Counted from the first letter of the stretch, positions 9,060 through 17,543 are shown. The stretch is 55,106 bases of DNA from Patescibacteria group bacterium (GCA_018821245.1 JAHJMO010000022.1:1-55106), one strand, 5' to 3'. The notes: a model not told the origin generated them from the sequence alone. Numbers and translations: made by a program.

Positions 9060-9367
9060 CACCACATATACGAACGCTTATTTCTGAATACGCACAGACA
9101 TTAAAAAAACGGAATATTACGTTTGATCAGATTGTTGTGTTTGGTTCCCACGCCAAAGGAAACGAACATGCGGCAAGCGATATTGATGTGTGCGTTATCT
9201 CTCCATCGTTTGGTGCAGATTATCACCAGGCGTTAGTGTCCCTTCTTTCTGCAGCAATTGATATTGACGGTGATTTGGATATTGTGCCGTATACCCCAGC
9301 AGATATTACAAGCCAATATGATCCGCTTGCAAAAGAGATACGTACGTATGGTATACGCGTTGCTTGA
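9038..9367 (+). CDS. MNT-type minimal nucleotidyltransferase
   Basis: A 109-residue protein with the polymerase-beta-like motif GSHAKG (36-41) followed by SDIDV (D48, D50), and a third acidic residue in GDLDIV near 81. Proteins of this type AMPylate or otherwise neutralise the neighbouring HEPN toxin. Its start lies inside the HEPN gene, the usual arrangement. It is separate from the larger MNT fusion at 35121-35615. Confidence 0.85.
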   Translation: MAQNISVTPHIRTLISEYAQTLKKRNITFDQIVVFGSHAKGNEHAASDIDVCVISPSFGADYHQALVSLLSAAIDIDGDLDIVPYTPADITSQYDPLAKEIRTYGIRVA

Positions 9368-9385
9368 TGGTTCATATTAATTTAT

Positions 9386-9412
9386 ACTTTCCACCTTCCG
9401 GGTGGAATAGCT
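9386..9412 (+). repeat. Dispersed repeat R3, copy 2
   Basis: ACTTTCCACCTTCC then GGGTGGAATAGCT, immediately after the HEPN/MNT operon; matches 8571-8598 and 39067-39093. Confidence 0.8.
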
Positions 9413-9523
9413 CCTTCCTCCAAAATACGTTTGATAAACTAACATTAGAGAAATTCCACCCCTATATTTAATCCCAAAAATTCTCGCTTGTGAAGCTGAA
9501 AAATTTCCGATATACTTTTTTAC

Positions 9524-10770
9524 ATGAATCATTTCAAGCGGCACCTGCCGCTTTTTCTCACGATCGCTGCCGTACTCCTCTTCATTGCCGCCCTTTCCTT
9601 CTACCCCATCGAAGCCGAAGATATCTTTTCTAACATTGCCTACGGCAGGTACATCTGGGAACATAAAGCCATTCCTTCTTCAGAAATTTTTCTTTTTACT
9701 GGACCGTTCGCGACATGATTTTATGACCGCATCGCCTCATCCGTGGTGTTTTTCGGCGTCCACGCCATCGGCGGGTTTGCCGGCATCCTCACGCTCACAT
9801 GGGCGCTTCTCTCCCTGGCCTACACCATTCCCCTCCTTTGGATCATCCGCCGCAAAGGCAGTGTTCCGGTCTATCTTCTTTTTTTGGCGCTCGTCATTTT
9901 AGCCAGCAGCTACTGGTTTATGCCGCGATCCTACCTGTATACTCTGGTCTTCGTCTCGCTCTTTTACGCGATCCTGGCTGACACTCCGCCGGATGCCGGC
10001 GCATATCGCCGGTACCTTGGCCTCATCCCGCTGCAAATCCTCTGGACCAATCTTCAACCAAGCTCGCTCTTCGGCATGGTGATGGTCGGCGCCCACTGGC
10101 TTGTGGGGAAAAAATCATGGAAAAAAACATTCGCTCTGGCCGGAATCGTCCTTTGTAACATCCTGTCTCCTCTGGGTATCTCGTATTTTGGCCTTCTCTG
10201 GGGGGGATTTTTTTGCACCCAATCCTTCACGCAAGAATATTTTTGAATGGTTCTCCCCGTTTCATCCTGACGTTATTCACCAACCGCTCGCGATATGGTT
10301 TTTCGGTGCGATCCTTGTCACCGCAGTATTCCTGGTACTTCTCGCTACCAAATCTGTCCGGATTCCCAAGGCCGGACTCATTCAATCGTCGCGCGCTCAC
10401 TATTCTTTGGCTCTGGGGATCCAACCAAGCACCGGCAGCCCGCGCGAAACTCGACGAGCTTTCCCGCTACTGCGACCAGAAAGATCCGACTGCTACCTGC
10501 TACACCCGGCTCGTGCGGCAGCTGTTCAAATACAATCAGCTTACAAAAGCCCTGCAGTACACCAACTGCATCACTTCGTGGTTTTCACCGTCATCGTACA
10601 CGCTCACGCTCAAGGGTGATGTCGAAGCAGCAGCAGGGAAGTTCGATCTCGCCAAAAAATCCTACAAACAAGGGCTTACCGCATCGCTAAACGCTGTGGA
10701 ACAGGCAACAATAGCAGCAAAATTAAAAACTCTGGAAGAGGCAAAGCAACGATACGAAAACACACAGTAG
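9524..10770 (+). pseudogene. Polytopic membrane protein with TPR-like tail, multiply frameshifted
   Basis: Homologous-looking segments lie in successive frames. 9524-9718 encodes a membrane segment and PIEAEDIFSNIAYGRYIW. The same frame resumes after a stop near 9716 with several more hydrophobic helices (to about 10200). The frame then shifts at a G7/T7 run (about 10199-10213) to give RKNIFEWFSPFHPDVIHQP and another helix. After about 10385 a third frame gives a helical TPR-like tail ending at 10770. The stop near 9716 can be explained by three single-base losses restoring GPVRDHDFYDR. The design resembles membrane glycosyltransferase-like proteins with a C-terminal TPR region, but the family was not identified. 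TATACT at about 9511-9516 lies just before the ATG. Confidence 0.55.
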
Positions 10771-11431
10771 GTGATGAACGCTCAGCACCAACGTACAAAT
10801 CGCGCATAATTTATTCGCTCGATGGGAAGTTGACAGCCTGCCCAACTATCAACCCCCCGCTGAAGTAACAAACTCTGCGCGATTTTACGTTCTAAACTAT
10901 CCCCCACTATAACCACCTCAAAGACAAAATCCACTGTACACATCTTGTACACCATTCTTGCTCAAAAATGTCTCTCAAGGTTGTCGTGGTGTGAATTGTA
11001 CCGATACAAGCAGGAGTTGTCAAATAGGTACCTGATGACTCCTTTTTCTCCCGCTGCTATACTGTTGCCAATGACCTGGTTTTTCTTTGCGCTGGAGACA
11101 AGAGCGGAAGGAATCATTTTAAAGACAACTGCGCGTTTGCTCTGTATTGTTTGAAATAATCCTTTTATATGCAAACACCCATTAAAAAAGCATCACTATC
11201 GCTAGCATTTGGGTTTGGGTTCCGCTACGAGTAGTAATGCTTTTTAAGTTAGATAACGCCCGATTGGGCAAAAGGACGATATCTGATAACTCAAAATAAC
11301 AATACGCAGAGCATCTGTCAAATTTTTTTTTGAGGCTGGTATATAGATTTTGGATTGTAATATAGAGCAGATTTAATCATAATAAAAGCCCCACCTTCGG
11401 CGGGGCTTTTATCCCCAAATGCTAGCGATAG
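10771..11431. other. Gene-poor spacer with inverted repeats
   Basis: No convincing gene is seen. The spacer holds an imperfect inverted repeat around 11185-11245 (AAAAAGCAT... paired with ...ATGCTTTTT), one arm of a 19-bp inverted repeat at 11195-11213, and an intrinsic terminator near its right end. The short ORFs at about 10945-11174 have no recognisable features. Confidence 0.5.
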
Positions 11432-11432
11432 T
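11195..11432. repeat. Region bounded by a perfect 19-bp inverted repeat
   Basis: ACTATCGCTAGCATTTGGG at 11195-11213 is repeated in exact inverse complement at 11414-11432, enclosing about 200 bp. The right arm reaches the first base of the stop codon of the minus-strand gene at 11432. The enclosed DNA holds the terminator and no gene, as in a MITE-like element or a large foldback. Confidence 0.65.
11383..11411 (-). terminator. Intrinsic terminator
   Basis: AAGCCCC and GGGGCTT arms with a short loop, flanked by A-runs and T-runs, so it can work in both directions. It lies just 3' of the minus-strand gene ending at 11432. Confidence 0.8.
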
Positions 11433-11791
11433 TATCGAATGAATTTATTAAATCCTTCCACCTTTGGTGCTTTATCTACCGTGATACTGGCATAATCCGT
11501 TACAGGTTTAATCCCCTCATTATCTATCTTCCATACCAGCCCCTGTTCATCCGGTTTTACTAAAATGACCACCTCGTCAGAATCAAACGTTTTTGCTTTT
11601 TTTATAACCACAGGTAAATATTCAGTAACCGTTGAAACCATTGCCTCATCAACGACTATTATCTTCTCATTTTTTCCCCCAACTACCGCAACCTGTCCTG
11701 GAATAGAAAGCCCCGGATGTACCTGTTTTCGTTCATGTTCATCCGGTTCAAATGAGCCAAATTTACGAACCGCTTCAAATCGTGGAGCCAT
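11432..11791 (-). CDS. Hypothetical protein, 119 aa
   Basis: Not recognised. The protein is soluble, acidic to neutral, and has no signal peptide or membrane helix. It begins MAPRFEAVRKFGSFEPDEHERK and has beta-rich stretches such as KIIVVDEAMVSTVTEYLPVVIKKAK and EVVILVKPDEQG. The start codon follows the stop of a 56-codon gene by 1 nt, so the two form a translationally coupled pair that ends at the terminator at 11383-11411. Confidence 0.6.
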   Translation of the reverse strand: MAPRFEAVRKFGSFEPDEHERKQVHPGLSIPGQVAVVGGKNEKIIVVDEAMVSTVTEYLPVVIKKAKTFDSDEVVILVKPDEQGLVWKIDNEGIKPVTDYASITVDKAPKVEGFNKFIR

Positions 11792-11792
11792 A

Positions 11793-11963
11793 TTACAACG
11801 TAAACACCGGCAGGTTTATACCTTTTTCCTTGAGCTTTAGAAATTGTTCCCGCACATCACGTTCAAAGCTCATGCGCTCCTTCTCTAGAGGCGACAGACG
11901 CCCTTTTTGCCCTTTGCCCAATAACCTTCGTAGCCCCAAACCCATTGTAGCTAGCAATTTCAT
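11793..11963 (-). CDS. Small hypothetical protein, 56 aa
   Basis: The ORF is ATG at 11961-11963 to TAA at 11793-11795. It encodes a basic N-terminus (MKLLATMGLGLRRLLGKG) and a charged helix-like C-terminal half (SFERDVREQFLKLKEKGINL). Its stop lies 1 nt before the next start codon, which supports real translation. Function unknown; the composition would suit a small nucleic-acid-binding or ribosome-associated peptide, but nothing shows this. Confidence 0.5.
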   Translation of the reverse strand: MKLLATMGLGLRRLLGKGQKGRLSPLEKERMSFERDVREQFLKLKEKGINLPVFTL

Positions 11964-12118
11964 GATCTTTCTTATTCAATCACATCCGAAACCTGTTTGT
12001 CAAGTCCCATAGTTTTTTTCCTCAGAAAAAACACCAGACTTATAGTTTTTTTATTATTATCTAGCAGGTATCTGCGCCCTAGAACGTTTTTGAGAAAAAA
12101 TTGTGGATAACTTGAGGG

Positions 12119-12907
12119 TTACTTCAATCTGGCAAAAAACAGCTGCCCTGCCGGGGTCTGATGCACCTTGGTCACAACGACTATCAAATCTTTCCCTACT
12201 TTGTCCCGCGCGCGGTCCACGACAACCATGGTCCCATCCATCAGATACCCTACCCCCTGCTCTCTCTCGCGCCCCTCATGTGCTATACGGATAGACAGTT
12301 CTTCTCCCGGTACCAGCGCTATCTGGACAGCCTGCCCTAGATCATTCATATTGAGTACTTTTATTCCCTGGGCTCTTGCGGCCTGCGCCAGGTTAAAGTC
12401 CACCGTCAAAAGCCGCACGCTCCACCGCTTCGCAAGCTCTACAAGCTTCCTGTCAATTTCCTTAAGTTCCGGGGCGTCTTCCTTCATTATTTTCGCTGTG
12501 AGGAATTTATTGACCTTTTGACCCCTAAGCGCACTGACGACTTCCAGGCCGCGTCTGCCTTTGCTCCTGCGCAGGCTGTCAGCGCTGTCTGCGATATGCT
12601 GCACCTCGCCGATGACGAATTCAGGGATCACCAGCTCACCCGTGAAAAATCCGCTGTTGACCACAGGCACGATCCGCCCGTCTATAAGAACGCTTGTATC
12701 CACCAAGACCGCCGTGTCGCTGACTGCTGGTGCTGCATGTTTCGCTTTCGGCCTTTTATGAAACCCGCGCGTGGTCAGCTGTCCGATGGTTACCAGATTT
12801 TTGACAATCTCCCGTGCCAAAGCCTGCGTAAATACTTCTGTCGGCTTCACTTCTTCGTGTTTCGGAGATTTTTGCAATACCTTACCCTGACTAGATAATT
12901 TCTTCAT
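12119..12907 (-). CDS. PIN-TRAM domain protein (YacL-like without membrane helices)
   Basis: The PIN nuclease domain starts VLVDTSVLIDGRI with the conserved first Asp, and has a second acidic patch in PEFVIGEVQ and LLTVDFNLAQ. A C-terminal TRAM-like beta-barrel follows (PGEELSIRIAHEGREREQGVGYL...DGTMVVVD). The set matches the YacL family of putative RNA-acting PIN-TRAM proteins, but the four N-terminal membrane helices of the Firmicutes form are missing. I prefer the ATG at 12907; an in-frame TTG at 12958 lies almost at the predicted transcription start and would translate through a 20-bp palindrome. About 262 residues from the chosen start. Confidence 0.8.
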   Translation of the reverse strand: MKKLSSQGKVLQKSPKHEEVKPTEVFTQALAREIVKNLVTIGQLTTRGFHKRPKAKHAAPAVSDTAVLVDTSVLIDGRIVPVVNSGFFTGELVIPEFVIGEVQHIADSADSLRRSKGRRGLEVVSALRGQKVNKFLTAKIMKEDAPELKEIDRKLVELAKRWSVRLLTVDFNLAQAARAQGIKVLNMNDLGQAVQIALVPGEELSIRIAHEGREREQGVGYLMDGTMVVVDRARDKVGKDLIVVVTKVHQTPAGQLFFARLK

Positions 12908-12928
12908 ACGCTTTTGATCATTGAAGCC

Positions 12929-12948
12929 CCGAGGATTATAATCCTCGG
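12929..12948. promoter_or_regulatory. Perfect 20-bp palindrome in the PIN-TRAM leader
   Basis: CCGAGGATTATAATCCTCGG lies between the predicted transcription start and the ATG at 12907. It could be an operator or an RNA hairpin in the leader. If the TTG at 12958 is the real start it is coding instead. Confidence 0.6.
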
Positions 12949-12959
12949 ATTCCTTCAAT

Positions 12960-12987
12960 AGTATACCAATCTACTTTGGAATCACAA
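12960..12987 (-). promoter_or_regulatory. Promoter of the PIN-TRAM gene
   Basis: On the minus strand TTGTGA (12982-12987) and TATACT (12960-12965) are 16 nt apart. Confidence 0.5.
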
Positions 12988-12992
12988 GCTGA

Positions 12993-13011
12993 AATCCCGC
13001 TTTTCGGGATT
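12993..13011. repeat. GC palindrome AATCCCG-ctttt-CGGGATT
   Basis: A small hairpin between the EamA remnant and the PIN-TRAM promoter. On the minus strand it lies downstream of the EamA remnant but has no long T-run, so it is grouped with the dispersed CCCG palindromes rather than called a terminator. Confidence 0.5.
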
Positions 13012-13030
13012 GTAGCACAAAGAGGATATA

Positions 13031-13382
13031 TTAGAGGCTCAGGATGTAGATAGCCAAAGTTGCCAATACTATCCCGAGGATTTTAGTAAACGTCATGCTT
13101 TCGCGAAGAAACACAAAAGCCAATATTGCTGTCAAAGCAGGATAAAGTGCTGTTAATGACTCCTGCCGTTATTGCCATAGCGATACCCGTTTTATCTCCC
13201 GAAGCTATATTAGACGGCTTAAAGATAATCAGGCTATAGACGACAGCCACCACTGCATAGCCTATCATGTCCCAAAATATGGACCTGCTGCCGATTCTGT
13301 TAGCCGCCAGCTTGGCGATAAACCCTCCGGTTCCCCAGCCAAATAAGGCCAATAACACCAATTTTACAGTTTGCGGATCCAT
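13031..13382 (-). pseudogene. EamA-like transporter half, internally deleted and frameshifted
   Basis: The first frame encodes MDPQTVKLVLLALFGWGTGGFIAK, two or three membrane helices and MAITAGVIN. A one-frame shift near 13150-13160 then gives ALYPALTAILAFVFLRE... ILYILSL-like helices to a stop at 13031-13033. In the single-EamA family the segment between these two parts normally includes roughly 20 more residues (a helix ending ...VPLTALYPA), which is absent here. The gene therefore has an internal deletion as well as a frameshift. Confidence 0.65.
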
Positions 13383-13566
13383 AGTGGCATTATAGCACTA
13401 GTTTCAGCGTAATCCCTTGTCCGCCTTCGCCCTGCCTTGCCGATCACGACGCCATGAAACACACACCATAAAACACCATCATGAAAAACGCGCTATTTAA
13501 ACACCGGCCATTAAGGCCGCATCCAATAATAACTTGAATATTTAGGTGCGGCACAAAGGGCCGTAA

Positions 13567-13587
13567 CCGTCCCGCTTAGCGGGACGG
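13567..13587. repeat. GC palindrome with 9-bp arms
   Basis: Arms CCGTCCCGC and GCGGGACGG around TTA. It shares its core with 8027-8041 and with palindromes inside the 23S gene. Confidence 0.75.
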
Positions 13588-13610
13588 ACGAGCCCTTAGC
13601 AGAACCATTA

Positions 13611-13720
13611 AACGGGCCATTAAGCAAGGCTGTTAAGCAGACCGTTAAGCAGGCCAGCAGAATTACCCGTTAAGCAGGCCAGCAGAATGACCCGTTAAGC
13701 AGGCCAATAAGCATCCGTCG
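13611..13720. repeat. TTAAGCAGGCC tandem repeats
   Basis: Two 25-bp units (13643-13667 and 13668-13692; CGTTAAGCAGGCCAGCAGAA core) differ at one base, and a third is partial. Degenerate GTTAAGCAGNCC copies lie to the left. The rest of the 13383-13798 spacer shows no gene. Confidence 0.75.
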
Positions 13721-13798
13721 TTTAACACCGACATTATCTCATTATCTATTTAATCCATTTACAAAAGAATTGTCCCCACTATTCCGACCGGTTTTATT

Positions 13799-14623
13799 TT
13801 ACCAATTCTTTTTTTTAAAAGCGCGAAGCTTCCTGTGCGCTTCTTCCCCTTTCCACCAGTCAGGAAGCAACGCAAAGGGAAGTTGAGGATCATCACGAAG
13901 GATGGACAAGTAATGAATTACTCCCCACTGATCCATGCTTCCATGCTCTTTGACATCGTATAACCATTCCTCATAACGCTTGTTCAGTTCTGCAATATTG
14001 TAAACGCGCACAATCAAATCTTTCAGGTGTTCCTCGCCAATTGACCCGCCTTTTCCCATATTCGAAACGATCATCGTGCCTTGTAATGCTTTTTCTTCTA
14101 CAAATTCTTGAAGGATGTCAAACGGATTATAGGGCGTTACCCAGACAGACTCTTGAAGCCGCGCACAGCCAATGCGTTTTAAATACTCACGCAACAAAAA
14201 TCGATCGCGACGTTTTCGCTCTGGAATGTCATACGTAACGATGTGCATTCTGCCATCCCACGTACGTTTTTCGTCATATTGCGGAATCAATGATTGTAAT
14301 CTCTTTCTTCCTGCTTCTGTTATCTCCGGCCAAACTCTTCTTCCACGAACTGTCTTCTTCAAAAATCCTCGTCGGCGCGCCTCAGCTATCCCCTGTTTTA
14401 TGGTTTCATAGTTGATTTGATGAAGAAATCGATCTGCTGTTCTTTGTGCCCGATATAATTGTCCAACGCTCGACTGCGGAACACTCAAAGCCGCGGTATA
14501 AGCCACAAGCCAAAGCGATACGTCAAAAGTGTGAGAAAATACCCCTTCGGAGATCTCAGCTATGGTCTTAGCCGCTTTCACGATAACACGCTTTTCTTTC
14601 TCCATCTTTGTCATACTTCCCAT
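13799..14623 (-). CDS. PaaX-like regulator with Cas2-like C-terminal domain
   Basis: A 274-residue protein. The N-terminal half looks like a winged helix (YETIKQGIAEARRRGFLKK... ITEAGRKRL). The middle matches the Cas2-like fold of PaaX proteins (HIVTYDIPERKRRDRFLLREYL, then GCARLQESVWVTPYNP). CPR genomes commonly carry such stand-alone proteins, often labelled Cas2. No CRISPR array or other cas gene is seen in the window, so a transcriptional or RNA-binding role is more likely than adaptation. It begins MGSMTKMEKEK; the second or third Met could also serve. The spacer to radA (14624-14956) shows no gene. Confidence 0.75.
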   Translation of the reverse strand: MGSMTKMEKEKRVIVKAAKTIAEISEGVFSHTFDVSLWLVAYTAALSVPQSSVGQLYRAQRTADRFLHQINYETIKQGIAEARRRGFLKKTVRGRRVWPEITEAGRKRLQSLIPQYDEKRTWDGRMHIVTYDIPERKRRDRFLLREYLKRIGCARLQESVWVTPYNPFDILQEFVEEKALQGTMIVSNMGKGGSIGEEHLKDLIVRVYNIAELNKRYEEWLYDVKEHGSMDQWGVIHYLSILRDDPQLPFALLPDWWKGEEAHRKLRAFKKKNW

Positions 14624-14956
14624 ATAGTTACAACACTACCCACACCGTACCAATTTGAAAAATAATTGTCAATTGTTTTCCGGCCGGATGGATAATACCA
14701 AATCTTTTTTTTCGTTCGTGTTGCCGTACTCTATTTATTTATTCGTACTTATCTATACCCACCCATAAACATATATCGTGATGAAAAGATCTTACAGAAA
14801 TTCTGTAATATCCTTATGGATGGTTTTAGCTCCGGAGGCTGACCGTGTCCGTCCGAGGCCTTAGTGGAGGATGGTAAACATTCAACATCGGGACGCTTAT
14901 GGCTTTATCATCTGATTGAGGCATTTCCAGTGGCGAGGCTATCCAGCACATTTTTA
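14624..14956. other. Spacer without recognised genes
   Basis: The 333 bases between radA and the PaaX-like gene hold a TTGACA-like box on the minus strand at about 14670 but no convincing -10 box, no RNA gene and no repeat that I can support. Confidence 0.4.
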
Positions 14957-16324
14957 TCACCCAAGAAATTGATCGCTTGCTTGCTTCAGGTTTCGAGCTG
15001 TCTTCGGTGAAAGCGATGTATCAAACCCTAAGCGCTTTGCTTCCTTGATACGACGCTCTTCAGAGCCGATAGAACGCACTTCACCAAGTAATCCTAACTC
15101 CCCGAATACTGCTATTTTGGCGTCAATCGGTTTATTTCTGAACGAAGAAATGATGGCTAGTGCAATCGCCAGGTCAGCCGCCGGTTCTTCTATCCGCAGT
15201 CCTCCGCTTACATTGACAAAAATATCAAAACTGCCCAGGGGTATATTGAGCCTTTTCTGCAAGATAGCCACAATTAGCTGCAGACGATTATACTCCACTC
15301 CGTTCCCTACCCTTCGGGGCATCGCCAGCTGACTTGGGACGACAAGGGCCTGAATTTCCACAAGCATCGGCCTGGTTCCTTCCATGATCACGGTGACTGC
15401 AGAGCCGGGAACATTTTTTACCCGATCCTGGAGAAACAGAGCAGAAGGATTAGATACCTCTGTCAATCCGCTGTCACGCATTTCAAAAATTCCTACTTCC
15501 TCGATGGGACCGAATCGATTTTTCAGCGTCCGCAATATTCTTGCATTGGCAAACCGCTCTCCTTCTAGATACAGTACTGTATCCACCATGTGCTCGAGGA
15601 CCTTAGGACCGGCGATCGCTCCTTCTTTGGTGACGTGACCGATGATGAGGATTGATATCCCTTGCTCTTTCGCGGTTTGTATGAGGAGTTCCGCGCTTCT
15701 TCGTATCTGCCCCACAGACCCTGCCATGCCGGCAAGATCACCGGTAGAAAGCGTTTGAATGGAATCAATAACAACAAGTGAATTGGGAATTGTGAATAAT
15801 GAATTATGATTTTTTTTATTTTCTTCATGATTCATGATTCCTGATTCAGTATCCGCTGATATCGCTCCAATAATCGCTTCCGTATTGGTTTCCGCCAGTA
15901 TTGCTATATTCTCCCCCCCTATCCCCAGTCTTTTTGCCCGCAGCTTCACTTGTTCGGTCGATTCCTCGCCGGACACATATAATCCTCCGATGTGTGCAAG
16001 CACATGAAGAAGCAGGGTTGATTTCCCGATACCAGGGTCGCCCGCCAGAAGTGTCACCGATCCGGGCACGATCCCTCCGCCTACTACGCGGTCAAATTCC
16101 CCGAATCCGCTCTTCAGCCGATTTTTCTCAATATGTCTTACTTCCGAAAGTTTTTGTGGTTTTGCATGTGGTCCCACCTGTCGCCTGTCGCCAGTCACCT
16201 GTCTTCCTACGTCTTTCACCGTCTCGACCAAAGAGTTCCATTCCCCGCACTGCGGGCACCTCCCATACCACTGGGGCGTCTCATAGCCACATTGTTGGCA
16301 CACATATGATGAACGAAGTTTCAC
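14957..16324 (-). CDS. radA: DNA repair protein RadA/Sms
   Basis: A 455-residue protein with the family order: a zinc finger (CQQC...CPQC, 9-26), a RecA-like ATPase with Walker A GDPGIGKST (95-103), the RadA signature KNRFG (268-272) and a C-terminal Lon-protease-like domain (GGLRIEEPAADLAIALAI). RadA promotes branch migration in recombination. The start is GTG at 16324. Two oddities are low-complexity insertions from dispersed DNA repeats: VTGDRRQV near 43-50 and a 24-residue segment at 160-183 (SGIMNHEENKKNHNSLFTIP) just before the Walker B strand LVVIDSIQT. Neither belongs to the family fold, and both keep the frame. Confidence 0.95.
   Translation of the reverse strand: MKLRSSYVCQQCGYETPQWYGRCPQCGEWNSLVETVKDVGRQVTGDRRQVGPHAKPQKLSEVRHIEKNRLKSGFGEFDRVVGGGIVPGSVTLLAGDPGIGKSTLLLHVLAHIGGLYVSGEESTEQVKLRAKRLGIGGENIAILAETNTEAIIGAISADTESGIMNHEENKKNHNSLFTIPNSLVVIDSIQTLSTGDLAGMAGSVGQIRRSAELLIQTAKEQGISILIIGHVTKEGAIAGPKVLEHMVDTVLYLEGERFANARILRTLKNRFGPIEEVGIFEMRDSGLTEVSNPSALFLQDRVKNVPGSAVTVIMEGTRPMLVEIQALVVPSQLAMPRRVGNGVEYNRLQLIVAILQKRLNIPLGSFDIFVNVSGGLRIEEPAADLAIALAIISSFRNKPIDAKIAVFGELGLLGEVRSIGSEERRIKEAKRLGFDTSLSPKTARNLKQASDQFLG
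15776..15847 (-). repeat. In-frame simple-repeat insertion in radA
   Basis: AATTGTGAATAATGAATTATGA and ATTCATGATTCATGATTCCTG-type units encode the extra residues 160-183 of RadA. The same ATTCAT/AATTC family appears inside copA at 34141-34180. Confidence 0.75.
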
Positions 16325-16358
16325 TGAAGGTATTTTACACTACTTAATACAAAAAATG

Positions 16359-17543
16359 TTATCTGTATCCAATCGGCTTCTCGGTGAGGGTCATCGACAG
16401 GCTGATTTTGTGCTGTTCAGGCCGGACATCCTCTACAATACATGTAATTTCTTCTCCTGCTTTGGGCTCCTCGCCCGGTGAAATTTTGCTGATATGCACG
16501 AGCCCCTCAATTCCTGGCGAGAGCGTGACAAAAATGCCATACGGCGTGACACGTGATACCGTGCCCTTTACCTGACTGTCTTTCTCAAATATCTCAAGAA
16601 CATCTTCCCATGGATCTGGTAGAAGTTGCTTGACAGATAGGGTAATTTTCCCGGTTTTTTTATCCACACCGGCGACTTTTACCTTTATACTCTCCCCCGT
16701 TTTGAGATACTGCCCGGGATCATCTACTTTTTCCCATGCTATTTCGGAAATATGGATAAGACCTTCTACTTCCTGCGGTTTGCCTTCCTTGTCGACCGTG
16801 AACTTCGCAAATGCACCAAATGGTACAATTCCTGTGACCGTGGCGGTCACCGTGCTCCCTACTGGTATTGCATCCACAATCTCCTTCTGCCTCACTAAAG
16901 CCGCGTCCTCTGCAAGTCCCCGCTGGGAAAAAACCAGCCGGTTGGTCTCCTGATCTGCTTCAATAACCTTGACTTGGATGCGTCGGCCGGCAACTCTACT
17001 TTGTTGTTTCGCAAGCTCACTGTCGAGCTGTGACTGTGGTATATACCCCCGCAGTCCTCCATAGTCAGCCAGCACCCCGCCGCGCACCGATTCTTTTAAC
17101 ACAATATCTACCGGCTCTCCGCTCTTTTTGTACTCCGCAAGCATCTTCCAGCGTTTTTCAAAAATATGCTTTCGAAGCGAGAGAACGCTTTGCCCGCGGT
17201 CATTCTCCGCGACAATCACCTGGGCGACAACGGAGTCTCCGGGCTTAAGCGCCATAAGGGCGTCTTTATAATTTTCCAATTCCTTATCGATTACGACACC
17301 CGGAGCCTTACTGCCCACGTCAATCGTCACCTCTTTTGAGGTAACCTGCAAAATTTTCCCCTCCACAACATCACCCTTCTTTACGCCTTTCAGGGTATAG
17401 CCCGTCACAGCCAACAACTCTTCCATGGTCTGGGGAGCTTTCGCTGGCTTCGGGTTTCGGGCTTCTGACTTTAAAGGAGATTCCGGAGTTAATTCTTTGC
17501 TTTTTACTTTTAACTTTTTACTTTTTACTTTGTCTTTTGCCAT
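16359..17543 (-). CDS. rpsA: Ribosomal protein S1 (S1 RNA-binding repeats)
   Basis: A 394-residue protein with four S1 domains: VKKGDVVEGKILQV, a second around SGEPVDIVLKESVRGG, a third from IPVGSTVTATVTGIVPFGAFA to LIHISEI, and a fourth from DSQVKGTVSRVTPYGIFV to LVHISKI. It is shorter than the six-domain proteobacterial S1 and similar to the short S1 of other phyla. It binds mRNA on the 30S subunit. The N-terminus (KVKSKKLKVKSKE) is made of the TTTTACTTTTAACTT simple repeat also found in spacers and in other genes. It is followed by radA and preceded by the rRNA terminator. Confidence 0.9.
   Translation of the reverse strand: MAKDKVKSKKLKVKSKELTPESPLKSEARNPKPAKAPQTMEELLAVTGYTLKGVKKGDVVEGKILQVTSKEVTIDVGSKAPGVVIDKELENYKDALMALKPGDSVVAQVIVAENDRGQSVLSLRKHIFEKRWKMLAEYKKSGEPVDIVLKESVRGGVLADYGGLRGYIPQSQLDSELAKQQSRVAGRRIQVKVIEADQETNRLVFSQRGLAEDAALVRQKEIVDAIPVGSTVTATVTGIVPFGAFAKFTVDKEGKPQEVEGLIHISEIAWEKVDDPGQYLKTGESIKVKVAGVDKKTGKITLSVKQLLPDPWEDVLEIFEKDSQVKGTVSRVTPYGIFVTLSPGIEGLVHISKISPGEEPKAGEEITCIVEDVRPEQHKISLSMTLTEKPIGYR

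Noticed and set aside
9524-9902. TGA at about 9716 read as a recoded sense codon
   Set aside because: Other genes here end in TGA with well-placed downstream starts (for example ATGA overlaps at 7635, 34551 and 36379), and three base losses explain the site better.
13611-13720. CRISPR array
   Set aside because: The units are nearly contiguous and there are no unique spacers; only a minisatellite-like tandem repeat is present. No other array was seen in the window.
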